Shown: in pieces, positions 40,430 to 52,349 of the stretch | Numbering within the stretch: position 1 is the first letter of the stretch | Layout: the number at the start of each line of letters is the position of its first letter | Origin: Phoenix dactylifera | Taxonomy: Eukaryota; Streptophyta; Magnoliopsida; Arecales; Arecaceae | NCBI RefSeq assembly: GCF_009389715.1 | Contig: NC_052392.1 | Location: 38,435,410 to 38,499,409, forward strand | DNA length: 64,000 nucleotides | Direction: 5' to 3' | Program-made: the position numbers and the translations under genes | Notes under the pieces: generated by a model | Told to the model about the DNA's origin: nothing | The model's database searches: none | The model's input: the letters and a program-made list of their open reading frames with translations, nothing else

Positions 40430-42200
40430 AGCCCATCATAGCCACTTTGGCCCACCTGGGTAAAATAGCAAGTTAGCCCAAGGCCTTAGGCCAATGATAC
40501 AGTTTTAGTCCATTTAATGATAAAAAAATCATTATGACCGTCGCCTTTTTTCCTAAATAAAATGCCTAATAGACTTGGAAAAATCATTTTAAATACGATT
40601 ATGAATCCAACTAGCAGCCAGCCCAATCGTTAGGAGTCGAATTCATGACGAAATTCACCAAGGTAATCTGATCAGGTTGAGATAAGAAATTACATTTCCT
40701 AATAGCCTGATTTGTCCATAGTTCCAATTTTCCAAGAGAATTTATGGATATGGTAGCTTTTCTTTGAGATTAAGTTCATCAGAAATCAGTCTCTTAAGTC
40801 TAGAAAAAGATCGTTGTGTGCATGATTGAAACCAGGTTCATTGAGTTCTAGACTCTAATGAACTAGGCAACTTGACAAGTTGGCGAGATTAGCTTCATGT
40901 TCTTGTGCTTGGATTTATGATATTTTGGCGCTCGATCAATGACTGGAATTTACTAAAGTTCTTGTTATGGTTGCAAGAATGAACCAATAGTTGTTACTTG
41001 GATGGAGAGCATCCTCCATCTTATTATCATAAAAGATGATGTTTTAAGCAAAAGAAGATCTACAGAGGCCAAAGGGATCTCGAAATCCAAAATATTATAA
41101 CTACCTAGACAATCATTCTATAGATAGGAGTTTAGAGGAAAAGGACCTCCTAAATCTCTTTCTGTGTGTGTGTGTGTGAATGAGGATTTTGTGGCCTGAT
41201 ATAAGTTGTCAACTCTTCTCATAATAATTCAAGTTTTTGGGCTTTAATGGTAACTGAAAATGCTATCAGGATGAGAGATAATGGGTTCAAAACTCAATTC
41301 AGGCCAATTTTATTTATCAATCTTTTTTCTCTCCTTTTTTTTTTTTTATAAAAAAAATTGACTCGTTCTTGGTTGTGACATTCTTGACTTGTTTTTATCT
41401 CGGGTCATTCTTGACTCGTTCATGCTTTCACGTGCATGGTTAAGGCTGTGTGTGAGAGGGGGGTATCGAGGCCTGATTCGATATTGTTAACTCCTTTCCT
41501 AATAGCTTAAGCTTTTGCAGTCTAATGCTAAGTTAACAAGGAAAACCCTGGATCTCGTCTCACATTAAATCTCAAAATATGTGAGACTTAGAGAAGGTAT
41601 CAATGTTTTCGTCCCTTGAAGTATTCCTGCAACTACTGCAATAAGAAATTCGTTCACTTACAACCATTGGATGAGCACCAGAACGGCCATAAGCATAATC
41701 CAGGAAGGCAAAGTCAACGAGTGTCACAGATGCTCAAGAGTAAAGGACATGGCTCTAGCTGCTTCAATTGGTGAGAGTAATCTAAGTATGGTTTGGTTGT
41801 CCTCTTGCTTCTCTACGAATAAAAAAAAAAAAGTGATAGATCTTTGATGACAGTAACAGTGAAAGAGAAAAGAGGGGGAAAGTAGTGCACTGAATCTTGC
41901 TACGACAATGAGACCAAACCTCCTTTTCTACTTTTTACAATGCAGTATCAGTCCAGAGATCCTTGGAATCAAAACAAATCCAAGACCTTCAGGCCTTAAA
42001 AGGTCTTCTCCATGACAGTCAATTATTAAAGAAACAAAAGAAAACAAGAGTTAGCAGTCCACCATCGCACTAATTAAGTTGGGTCCAAACCTAACAGAGG
42101 CACCTCCATGCCTACTACTACTTCTTCTTCTTCTTCTTTTCCTATTCCTTTTTAACCCTCTTTGCTACATGGACGAGGTCAATAAATATTGGGTTATGCC
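40430..42200. other. Intergenic DNA downstream of the NPF gene
   Basis: No gene recognised. A (TG)n tract lies at 41163-41178, poly(A) near 41820 and a (CTT)n tract at about 42115-42137. The part next to 42204 should include the 3' UTR of the NPF gene. Confidence 0.4.
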
Positions 42201-42203
42201 ATT

Positions 42204-45200
42204 TCACAAGAGTATATCTTTAGGTTCCACAAGCTTTGAGGAGCTGAAGCTGTGGAACTCTTCTTCACCATATGTCTCATTTTGAGGACCAGGGGCTAAA
42301 GATGGCTTATAAGAATACCATCTAGACCAGTAGAGATAGTTAAAAAAATTAAGGATGCTAAGCGCCGCGAGGAGCCAATAGAAAAGGTCCAGCCTATCCA
42401 TGTTTAGGTTATTGTCACTGAGCCAGCCACTCCCATAAGGTCCTGAGGTGACCTTGTTCACCAGTGAGACTAGGAGAGAGCTCAAGAAGAACCCAAATGA
42501 GTAGGAGCAGTAAGTCATGGCTGTTAGAAAGGATTGCATCCCTGCCAAGGTCGACTGCTTGTAGAAAAACTCAATCAGGCCCACAGCTGTGAACATCTCT
42601 GAGAGACCAAATATGAGGAACTGTGGAGCAATCCAGAAGATGGAAAGCTGCTTGCTCGAACCGACAGCCAGCTCCCTCCTCTTGTTTTCCACCAATGCAG
42701 CTGACACCATCGAGAAGGTCACCGTGAAGAGGCCTATGCCGATGCGCTGGAGGGGAGAGATGCCGGAGTCCCTGGAGGTTATCTTGCGAGCGAGAGGGAC
42801 GAAGACCATCTCATAGATCGGTACTAGGATGATGAGAATGAGGTATGGGATAGATTGGAGCGAAGCCGGGGGAATATGGAATGCTTCGGTGAGCCGGGTA
42901 TCCATTGAGCTTCCTTGCTGGACTGAGAAGGTCTGCAGTTGAGCAAGGACTGTGTTGAAGATAATGGTGCATGCAAATATAGGGATCACTGAGAGTATTA
43001 TCTTCACTTGCTCTACTTGGGCCATGGTGCATAGCTTCCACGGGCTCTCCGTTCTATTAGAACCATCTTGGATTCGGATGCATGCCTTGTCCAAGAACCT
43101 GAAATTATGTTATGACATCCACAAAAAAAAAAAAGACTTCAGTCTTCGATCAGATGAAGTTTAGAACTCAAATGAGCTATGGAACCCTTACAACTATGTA
43201 ATGAAGCTTTTACCTACATAGACTTTTAAAATTACTGCCCTTTTGTTTCGAAGGGGCAAAAATTAGGGAAGTTCATGATTTCATGTAGCTGGAAACAAAC
43301 TCGGAAATAAGAGCATGACTGCATGTATACTAACCTGAATTTCTCGGTGTGGATAAGGTTGGTGGCATTGGAGGAGATCTCGAGGCCTAGAATGAGTATG
43401 TGGTCCCTAGCATTGTTTATGCTTCGACGAGGCAATTCGGTATTAGATGGGCAAACTTGCTTTCTCTTGGTAATAGCAGCTACTAAAACCTGCCAAAGTG
43501 ATAAGAATTTGAGCAAATCTGAATCTGCGACACCAATATAAGCTAAGAATACTAAGAACACCCGCAAGTCCATCTCCTGATCAGTTCCTAAGAACATAGC
43601 ATAACGGTGTATACTAATGCCTTACTCATGAGAGCACATGAATGGAGCTCAAAGCTCAATTTAGTCTATAGATTTTAGTCTGTTTAGTGTCAGAGCACCA
43701 AGATGGCATGAAATAAGAAGGGCAGCTTTAACCATCAGAGAGGATGACCGCTAATCAAAAGTTACTCCTCCCCAATGTTCAAAAAAAAAAACAGAGAAAT
43801 CCAAGAAACTATTCATGAACTTTTAAAATTACAACAGGCCTGTGCCACTAGCAATAGCTTAAAAGATATCCACAACCAGTATGTCAACAATCATAAACAA
43901 AGATGCAAATGGGAAACTTCATTGAAGTACAAACTTCGAAACAATTTATCAACAGCACTAGATTTGTGCGAGATTACCTGAATAGACCATATCAATCAGT
44001 AGAAAGAGCATCAGAATAATATCATTGTAATCCTAGAACCGGAAGCAAAATGTTTCGGGTAAATTAATCCTAGTGATAACATAAATAACCACCGACTTAA
44101 TCCCTCGACCGGTCCATCGTGTATGCCCTCATCAACATGGAACAAAAAATAATAAATAAACAAAATAAAACAACATTAAACAAAATAGAAAGTAGGCAGC
44201 ACAACTTCGTAAAAAGGAAATATTCTGTGTGCTAATCTATTGAAGACTGAACATACGGTCTTCTCCATTACCTTCAAGGAATTAAACAAGGAAGAACTTC
44301 TTTCTATTAGAAAAATAGAATATGCTGAGAAAAAATAAATGCTTGAGAATCATGACAAACAAGGATGTAAGTGCCTGCAATTCATCCCATCTCAAATTTA
44401 ACCACAAACATCTGCTGAATTTGGCAAACCGAAATAAGGGAGCAGAATGGAGTGTATGGGATCTTACTCTTGCAATTGGGGTGAAGATGCTGCCCTTAGG
44501 GGGCTTGTTCCTATAGTAGAAAATACCACAAATCAAGCTAGTTAGCCCCATCACCATAGTAGCTGCTGATACACCAAAACCAACAGCCATCCCTGACTGT
44601 GTCTGGACCCAGATGATAACCGTGAGAGCGATGAGTTCACCGACGCAGAAGCTGAAGTAGGCAGCATTGAAGTATGTGGAAAGCTTCTTGGACTGATCAG
44701 GATCATCCTTCCTGAATTGGTCAGCACCATGGGAGATCATGTTGGGCTTGAGGCACCCACTCCCTAAGGCCACCAAGTAGAGAGCAATAAAGAATATAGT
44801 GGCCTTAAAACCTTTGGCTTCTGAGCAGCGTTCTCCTTCAGATGTCATGCTGCATGGTGGAGGCCTTAGCTGAGGAAGGTTTGCTTGGACTGACAATAGT
44901 ATGAAACCCTGATATAAAGTAGCACAACGACCTACCATGTAAGAAAAACAATCTCATCCTTTATTAATACCATTCTTTTTTTTTTTCTTTTTTTCATTCA
45001 CAATCATTCGTATCGACAAATCCTTTATCTTTTGCAGTGATTTTAATGGATGGGTGGGAGGATTTCACTATCCCCGAACAATTATGAACATATACAATTC
45101 CAAACAAGAGAAAGTGGTCGAGCCTACTTTGTTCAACTCTCTAGGTGAAGATATCGTTGTTAATTGTTGTACTAACTTACGCTCTATGAAAAGTAGACAT

Positions 45201-46432
45201 AAATTTTCTAGATTAAATTCCATAACGGTATTCTTGTTTTTTCTTTGATTTATCTAAATAATTACTGAATAGTTCCTCTTTAGCAATACATGACTAGCTG
45301 AATATATAATTTTATAGTTGAAATCTGAGGGATAAGCACTGTAGGAGTAGGAGAACACTTAACTGAGAGCTCCACAAACCCAAATATCAAGATAGTCCAG
45401 AAGCTCCCAAGGTAAGAATCCGAGAGGAATCCACCAAGCAGAGACAGGAGGAAAACAGTCCCAATGAAGTTGGTCACTATATTTGCTGATTTCGAGAGGG
45501 GAAAGTGCATCTCATTGAAGACATATGTTATGAGGTTGTTCCCAACTGCAGCAATTGCCATGATTTCAAGTGCTTGAAGGCCTAAACAAGAAAGATAGAA
45601 GGAACCACTTTCACCATCAATCACTCGATATGCTTAGGAGAACCCAAAATAAACTTCATACACAAACGCAACAACTGAACCTTTTAAACCCCTTTGGGTC
45701 AGAGAGACATCCAGTCAGCTCGACTTATGATTTGTTTAAGAAAAAAAATAGCAGGATATATAAAAAGAAAATAAGCAACAGCAAGGGAGGTCTAAAGCAT
45801 TCACTATGGTTAGATAAAAGATGTAGTATAGAAGCCAAAATCAATGCATGATATCAAGGAAGCTTCACTTTCTCGGCATCATTTTCACCATGAAACACAT
45901 GAACAAAACAAAGATCAAAAGAAATCCAAGTACCCAATTACAGGCTGGGGTCATCACAAAATTTCATCCTCTAGCTAAATCAAGAAGAAGAGAAGGTAAG
46001 GAAAACATGAACAAGTAATAGGGTCATTTGTTCATCTCTTATATCAACCATAACAATATGTGAAACTATCTGATCCTACTACAAACTAAGCCAGCGCAAT
46101 TGCAAAACCACTAGGCACTAGCTAGTAGACTAGGAGCTAGATCGAAACCATTTCTCATAAGGTAAAGGAAATATTAATCAGTGGGTCTCTCAGGAGTTCA
46201 ATTATGAAGCAATCATAGTTCTCAAAAAAAAAAAAAAAATGAAGCTACCATGGGTGATATTATTAAATTTAAACCGCAGACAGGGAAGCATGAAGAGAGA
46301 GAGACCTAAAACAAATGCAGCAGCTTTCATGCCCCCATGCTTGTCGGGCTTGCAGGTTCTGCCCCTCCAATCGAGGGATACCTCCGCAAGCAGGGATTCC
46401 CCTTTCATATTCTGCCTTGCCTGGACATCCAT
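42204..46432 (-). CDS. NPF4.3/4.4: NRT1/PTR family transporter, NPF4.3/4.4 type
   Basis: Five exons join in phase: 46432-46306, 45581-45364, 44908-44468, 43489-43335, 43098-42204; 1836 nt, 611 aa, normal for a 12-helix NPF protein of the plasma membrane. Family text includes DWRGRTCKPDKHGGMKAAAF, SKSANIVTNFIGTVFLLSLL, LGSGCLKPNMISHGADQF, STYFNAAYFSFCVGELIAL, KFRFLDKACI and QTFSVQQGSSMDTRL. The proton-coupling ExxER motif of helix 1 is absent: the site reads ALEIMAIAAVG (Glu48). The Pro usual between helices 10 and 11 is also missing (YKQSTLAGM, residues 493-501). The same losses are known for Arabidopsis NPF4.4/NRT1.13, reported as a nitrate-sensing protein without uptake activity. Substrate and sensing role here are inference. 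Confidence 0.95.
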
Positions 46433-46539
46433 AGAGCTACTTTAAAACAGTATCTCCTACCACTCTCTCAATATTCCTATTTAGGTGAGTATCTCCTGGG
46501 GAGCTAAATTCACTGCACAATGGTAGCTCGCATCCCAAT

Positions 46540-46549
46540 ACTTATAATG

Positions 46550-46595
<46 letters not shown>
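46540..46595 (-). promoter_or_regulatory. NPF gene TATA-like element with GA/CT microsatellite upstream
   Basis: On the minus strand CCATTATAAGTATTG (about 46548-46538) lies about 105 bp before the ATG. A GA/CT run of about 21 repeats (46552-46595) sits directly upstream of it. GA/CT repeats near plant core promoters are known binding sites for BBR/BPC proteins. Promoter assignment is inferred. Confidence 0.5.
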
Positions 46596-46597
<2 letters not shown>

Positions 46598-46599
46598 GT

Positions 46600-47345
46600 G
46601 GTCCGGAGTCACTTTTTGGCCAGAAGAATGATGCGCTTGAAGGAGATCACAAGATAGTGCAGGTCACTAGAGCTCCGTTCAGGGTGGAGACGGAGAGCAA
46701 CAGAAAGCTACCATAGAAATTCTTGGAAGTGGACAGCTTATTAAAATCTTTTGTTATTTCACATTGAGATGAGCATTCATGAATAAGTAATCATACTAAA
46801 TGGTGTAAGTGGCATCGGAAACAGAAAGTTGGCATTCCACACAAAGCCAGTATACATCTTCTCATACATGCAGTCAACCCAAAGTCATGTAAACGACACC
46901 GTACGTATTTATGCATAAATCTACAACATGACAAACAACTACAGGGTGAACGTCTCCGTCTCTTATGCTGACCTTTGTGGTTTATATATTGTTGTGTACT
47001 TGCATGTACGTTAGTGCGTACGTTGACATGCACATCGTCCAATAAATTTTCAAAGAAAAATTTAAGGTACTTAATGTATTGTTATACTGGGAATGCCTTT
47101 CGCAACTGGATTCTCTCTCCCTTCCCTTCTCTTCCCTCCCTCTACTGTTTTGTTTATTTATACATTAAAATTTTTGGCGATGATCACGGTATATTGTGAG
47201 CTGGTGGGTGAATCAAGTGGCTGTCCATCTCCTCAAGAAACTGCATCACCATAAGAGTAACAAGTGGAAGATGATGTCGAGAAGCTATGCACATAGACCT
47301 GCCTCTGTATTAGAAAGCAAGTTGTTAGGCCTAACTTGAAAATTT
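46600..47345. other. Intergenic DNA upstream of the NPF gene
   Basis: Nothing coding recognised. It probably holds distal promoter sequence of the NPF gene. Confidence 0.35.
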
Positions 47346-47346
47346 C

Positions 47347-47984
47347 AAACGTACACCCTTTTTTTTTTTTTGATGATAAAGGAAGCCGGTAAAGCAGCCG
47401 CCTAACTTTTATAATAAAGAGTTACAGAAAAAAAAAGAAGCTACAGTAGCTAACGAAGATTTAGATTAGGGCAAGACAATGTAATAGAAACGAAACAGTT
47501 GTAAAGCAAAAAAAAAATTCTAAAAAAATAAATAATGCAACTTCAGTTCGACAAAAAACTAGCTTGCTGTCCTACATTAAGTTATCTTTTTGCTCAAGTA
47601 CCAGCAATGTCCAGCTTTATTTATCAAGATAGATAATTTCTTTATTTTGTGTCAGATTGTTGCGTACTCGTTAAGCAACTTTGTGTTCTAGAAGTTGGAC
47701 CAAAAAGAGAATAGCTGTAAATTTTTTGCAGCAATGAACCTTATAGAAGATTGTTTATTCATAATAATTCTGATATTTCTTCCTTTCCAACACGACCATA
47801 AAATAGCACCAATGAGCATTATAACTACTGACTGTGCAACTTTGGAAAAATTCTTCTTTCCTCAATCCAAACATAGCCTTTCAAAAGTTCCGTAGCATAC
47901 CAACTAAAAAACAAAACCCTCTCCAAAAAATTGCACTCCAAGAATAAATGGTCCACAAATTGCACTTTATTTAAAACGTACACC
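47347..47984 (-). mobile_element. 5'-truncated L1-type LINE with 11-bp target duplication
   Basis: The element is in minus orientation. It is bounded by AAACGTACACC at 47347-47357 and 47974-47984, a clear target-site duplication. The poly(A) tail reads as a T-run at 47359-47371. Near the 5' end the minus strand reads VQFVDHLFLECNFLE and later GAILWSCWKGRNIRI, the reverse-transcriptase zinc-binding region at the C-terminus of plant LINE ORF2, then a stop near 47690 and a 3' UTR. Frameshifts are present. Confidence 0.85.
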
Positions 47985-50900
47985 TATTTTAAATTAAGAA
48001 TAATCATCTTTTGTGGTCTCCTTCTTTTTGAGACCTGAAGCAGTGAACCAGTTAGAAGGGACTTCACGCTTCCCCTTGCATGCGACACTACTCAAAACTA
48101 TTACATGTATAACGTTAGAAATATCATCCTGTGCACCCTCGCCAATCAAGTAGCTTCACAAATCCTAGACTTCTTGCTCTGAGTAGGCTCGGTCCAATTT
48201 CCAACATGCTGCGCATGCTTTAAAGGATGGGAACGGCATTACTTGCTTGTGAACAACTACAGCTTGAGGTAGTTTATGTTGAACTTTGTCATCCGAACAA
48301 AAAATAAATTCGAACATATTGTGCAGTAGTGTCAAGGAAAAGGAGACTGTGTATTAACTAGCATGTTTTTCCGTTGGTTTCTTTGGGGTCACAAACTCAG
48401 ATGACTTCTTTTGATTTGATTACACATATCTGACAAGTACAAACAGACATTGAGACAAATGATGGCATTCATTTCACTTCTTTCCATCACACTGCCTTGG
48501 GTTTGAAGTAGGTGCCATGTTCTTTGCCATTTGTTCACCCTCGCCTATGTCTGCTACCCCTGTTTATTTATATGATCCATGGACGAAGCCTGTGCATTGC
48601 CTGATAGATACAGCATGGAATTGCAGCTCGTGTTCTCTGTACGTGCCCCTCCAGACTTGTATCAACGTTGATCTCTCATCAGTGTTTTAACTTTTTTTTG
48701 AGAAAAGCTATCTGTATTGCTTGGTCCCATCTTAAATCCTTTCTTGATGTGGCTGGCCTTCAAGCCCTTAACTATTTGGATGGAAAGGAGATAAGAGTAG
48801 AAACAAGAACTAATTTATGGAGGAGTGGGACAAATTGGCCATTGTCATTTTCGGGATGATCTGTAAAGTGAGAAACCGGATAATCTTAGAGCTTCTCAGA
48901 TATCCTTTATGATCAAGGAAACGAAGTTCTTCTCCATATATATCTTCAGACATTCGCCTGGATTTCTTTTGGCCTATCAACTTTTTTCCTTGTAACCATG
49001 CATGGAATTTTGGTTGAACAGGATGTGCTCCCTTGTTGCTTTATTGCAACAACTATCCTTTAATTAGACGAATGCCTTTGGAGCTAGCTACCTTTTAACA
49101 TACAGACATGTTCCATATGACTTCAGCCCATCTCGTAGGAAATATTTAGGCATTGGAAGTCTGGATGCCACTAAGTATTGACCAAAATCAAAACACATAG
49201 TACTCCTTTACCGACGTGCATGATGGCCCCTCTATGACTAATTCTATGGTTTAGAAGGCCTTTTCCATGCGACCACTTTCAGTACTGTATTTCAAGTTCC
49301 AACCATGTAGCCTATTCCGCAGTCGTTTTATGACCACATTTTCTGCCAACTACCTCATTCACGGGCTGCTATCTTTGCAACTCTGAACTTGCTATGAAAT
49401 ACACCGAAATGCCTATGCACTGGGGTGCTAACATTTGCACACAAGATGACTTGGATTCCCAGTTCGGCTACTCAGTGCACCAAATGGTTGGCACTCCTGC
49501 GCCCTCTAGACTTTGTCCAGGTTGCATCCAATTGAAGCTGCATCTGATATGAGACTACCAGCTAGGTCGAACCTAATTTATGCATATGATCAGTGTGTGG
49601 GTGTGCACGCTTGGCTGCATCTTTTCGCATTTTTCTGAATTGTTGGTGCTAATGCTATGTGTATTTGAATGAACTTGAAGACATTCCACGCTCTTAAGCC
49701 ATTTTTCACGACTCTCGATCCTAAGAGCAGTTTTGTCGACATTCTCCAATCCTGAGGGCAGATCTCCTTTGGGGTTGGAAAGTCTAAGGAGACACCGATC
49801 ATCCTTCCTCCACTCGCAATGGAAAGCAATCTTGGAAGAACAATAACAAACAACCGACCAACAGCACTTTACAAAACCCCTCTTACCTTTCCATCGTCAC
49901 CCAAGGGTTAAAAACCAATAAAAGTCATTCAGTCATCGGGCACCTCAAAATGGTTGCAGCACAGACTTGTGCTAATTTATTCCTTCTCCCACAGCCACTG
50001 GGTACTAATGGCTTTTGTGCTATAAAATAACTCCCCCCTGGAGAGCCTGCCCTCAGGAAGATTTAATTCTTGTCAGTGATGCTTCACAAAGCAAGCTTGG
50101 TGACCAGATATACTTCCACTTTGAGTAGGCATAGGCATGCAATAAGCAATTGCCATGGTTGTAAGAAGACAATTCTAGTCAATGAGTTTGTATATATGCT
50201 TTGATTCGCCTTTTCTGAGTACTTAGCTCGCACGCTTTGGTCAATGATCTTAATCAATTTGGATGCTCGGCTCCACAACCAGTACTAAGACCCCATCGAA
50301 GTCATTAGATTTCTTTCTTAATTCGACATTTGAAAATTTTGTACTGGTTACATCTAAGAATGAAAAGAAAACCGGTGTGATTGTAAATCCTCTAGCTCCA
50401 AAGCCCAAAACACTTGCAGGCACCATTAATCGTCAAAGAGCTGATGATTCGACATGATTCTATATGTCTCGTTTTCTCTGTCAACTTTTGTTGGTTTCGT
50501 ATGGCATTCCATAAAGGAGGGGGATCATGTGTCGTTTGCGAATGTTTAGGAGTGTACTGAGGAAGAGAGGGCCAATAGAGGGAAGAGTGCAGCCATACCA
50601 CACCTTTTGGTGGTCCTGAGATCATGTGTCGTTCCTTGGAAGCGAACGCATGGCCAGTGTCTCCACATAAATGGTGGCAGACAGCAAGGTAAGAAACTAA
50701 TGTGTCGACTGATTCATGTGGATTTTGGCCCCTACTTCTTTTCCTGCCAATGTGGTGCAACTAGGGATGTAAGACATCATAGGATATGAGAGAGAGAAAG
50801 AGAGGCTTCGCAGTTCTTGGGAAATTACTACACTAATTAATGTACCTATACTAGAATAGGAACACAAAACACATGGGGTATGTGTGAAGAAAAAAAATTC

Positions 50901-51635
50901 CAAAAATCAAATAAGAATAAAATTCTTGTTACTAGCTAAGTCAGTCGATCTCATAACTTTATAAGAAATAAATTCTAGATAATTAATTACTGTGTGTATA
51001 TTATCTGGATATGTAGTGTGTACTAATAAAAAATATGTTCTAAAAACTGTATATCGATTTATTTGAAAATACGTATTAGATCAATCCCCGATGTGTATCA
51101 GGTAAGTTTGTAATATATATCAAAAAATCGACGAGTGTGTATCACCAGCCATGTAATGTGTATTCATGAATACGATATTATAGAAACTATGTATTAATTT
51201 GCTTGAAAGTGTACATTGAGTTGTTAGATGACTAATTTGTTAGGTGTGTATCATTTGACCTTGTACCGTATATTGGTGAACACCATTGTTCTAGAAATTA
51301 TGTATCGATTTACCTAAATATGTGTATTAACTTGCTAAATAACTAATTTGCTTAGTGTGTATTATTTGATCATATAGTATGTACTGCAATTTTCTTTCTT
51401 TCTTTTTTTTTAATCACGAAACTGACGACTCCGTTAGTAGAAAAAATCTATAACTTTTGAGGGTTTTTTTAAGATGTGCACTAAAAAAATTATTGCAAAA
51501 TAGAAAGTCCACCCTATATTTTTTTTCTTTAGTGCCTATCCCATATAATTTTTATTCCTAAAATAGTAGATGGTGGGCGTTCCAACGTTGGAACGATAAT
51601 TCACATAGCTCATTATAACTAGTACAATTTTTCAA
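47985..51635. other. Intergenic DNA, no gene recognised
   Basis: Short ORFs (48668-48859, 49590-49853, 50263-50760) show no family resemblance or exon structure. The stretch 50950-51380 contains loosely repeated GTGTGTATTA/ATTTGCTTAG-type words of low complexity. Confidence 0.4.
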
Positions 51636-51639
51636 AATC

Positions 51640-52072
51640 GTAAAAACTAGAAGGCATACCTTTAAGGCAGGTGCTCCTGGAGCGGAACTTAGGACGGCAT
51701 AGGAGAGAATCTCCTATGCGAAGTGGGTGCTCGAGACTAGGAGTATCATCCTAGAGGAAGACTCAATGGAGATTTGAGCGGATCCTACAGGAGGGGGTGT
51801 GGGAGACGACTCATTCGTTTCTAGTCAACATCTGGAGGCTATTGGAAGAGTGTGCTGCATTTCAAGTTGTACATGTCTACCGGAAGGCGAACAGAGTTGC
51901 AGATTAGGTCGCCTCCTTTGCTGCTCACCATTCTGGTGAGATTCTTTGGACCCGCCATGTATCTGTTCTTCCACCGCCAGGGTGTATCCTTTCTCTAGAC
52001 TCTTATGGCAGTGCTCACGCGAAGCTAGTGTGAGCAACCAATGTACCAAAATAAATAAATAAATAAAAGGAT
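51640..52072 (+). pseudogene. LINE ORF2 RNase H-like 3' end
   Basis: The plus strand reads QEGVWETTHSFLVNIWRLLE, ECAAFQVVHVYRKANRVAD, a stop, then VASFAAHHSGEILWTRHV, ending in a stop at 52031 and an AATAAATAAATAAATAAAAG tail. HVYRKANRVAD is typical of the RNase H domain at the end of plant LINEs. One internal TAG and at least one frameshift upstream mark it as dead. No target duplication was found. Confidence 0.7.
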
Positions 52073-52274
52073 CATGATTTTGTGATTTTTCTGGATCAGG
52101 TTGGATAGCTCTTAATCCTTGGCCACACTAGATCATTTCGTTGAGTGATAATTTGGTCTTTATGTTTGGACCAAGATCTTTACCATATAACTTGGGTAAA
52201 TTATATTATATACAATCCTATCTCCTCTAAGAGACAACAATCATCTTTTTTCGGGCATACATTATCTCAAGTGG

Positions 52275-52345
52275 CATACTGTTTGGGGCAAGGGAAAAAA
52301 AGGTACACAAGAATCCTCACATACTGTTTGGGGCAAGGGAAAAAA
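52275..52345. repeat. 26-bp direct repeat, 45-bp spacing
   Basis: CATACTGTTTGGGGCAAGGG followed by AAAAAA occurs at 52275 and again at 52320. No function is evident. Confidence 0.85.
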
Positions 52346-52349
52346 GAAT

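Noticed and set aside
42589..43164. Plus-strand and second minus-frame ORFs over NPF exon 5
   Set aside because: They are shadows of the transporter frame, with no independent evidence.
50263..50760. Possible gene at 50.3-50.8 kb
   Set aside because: ORFs overlap on both strands, have no recognisable family and show no exon structure.
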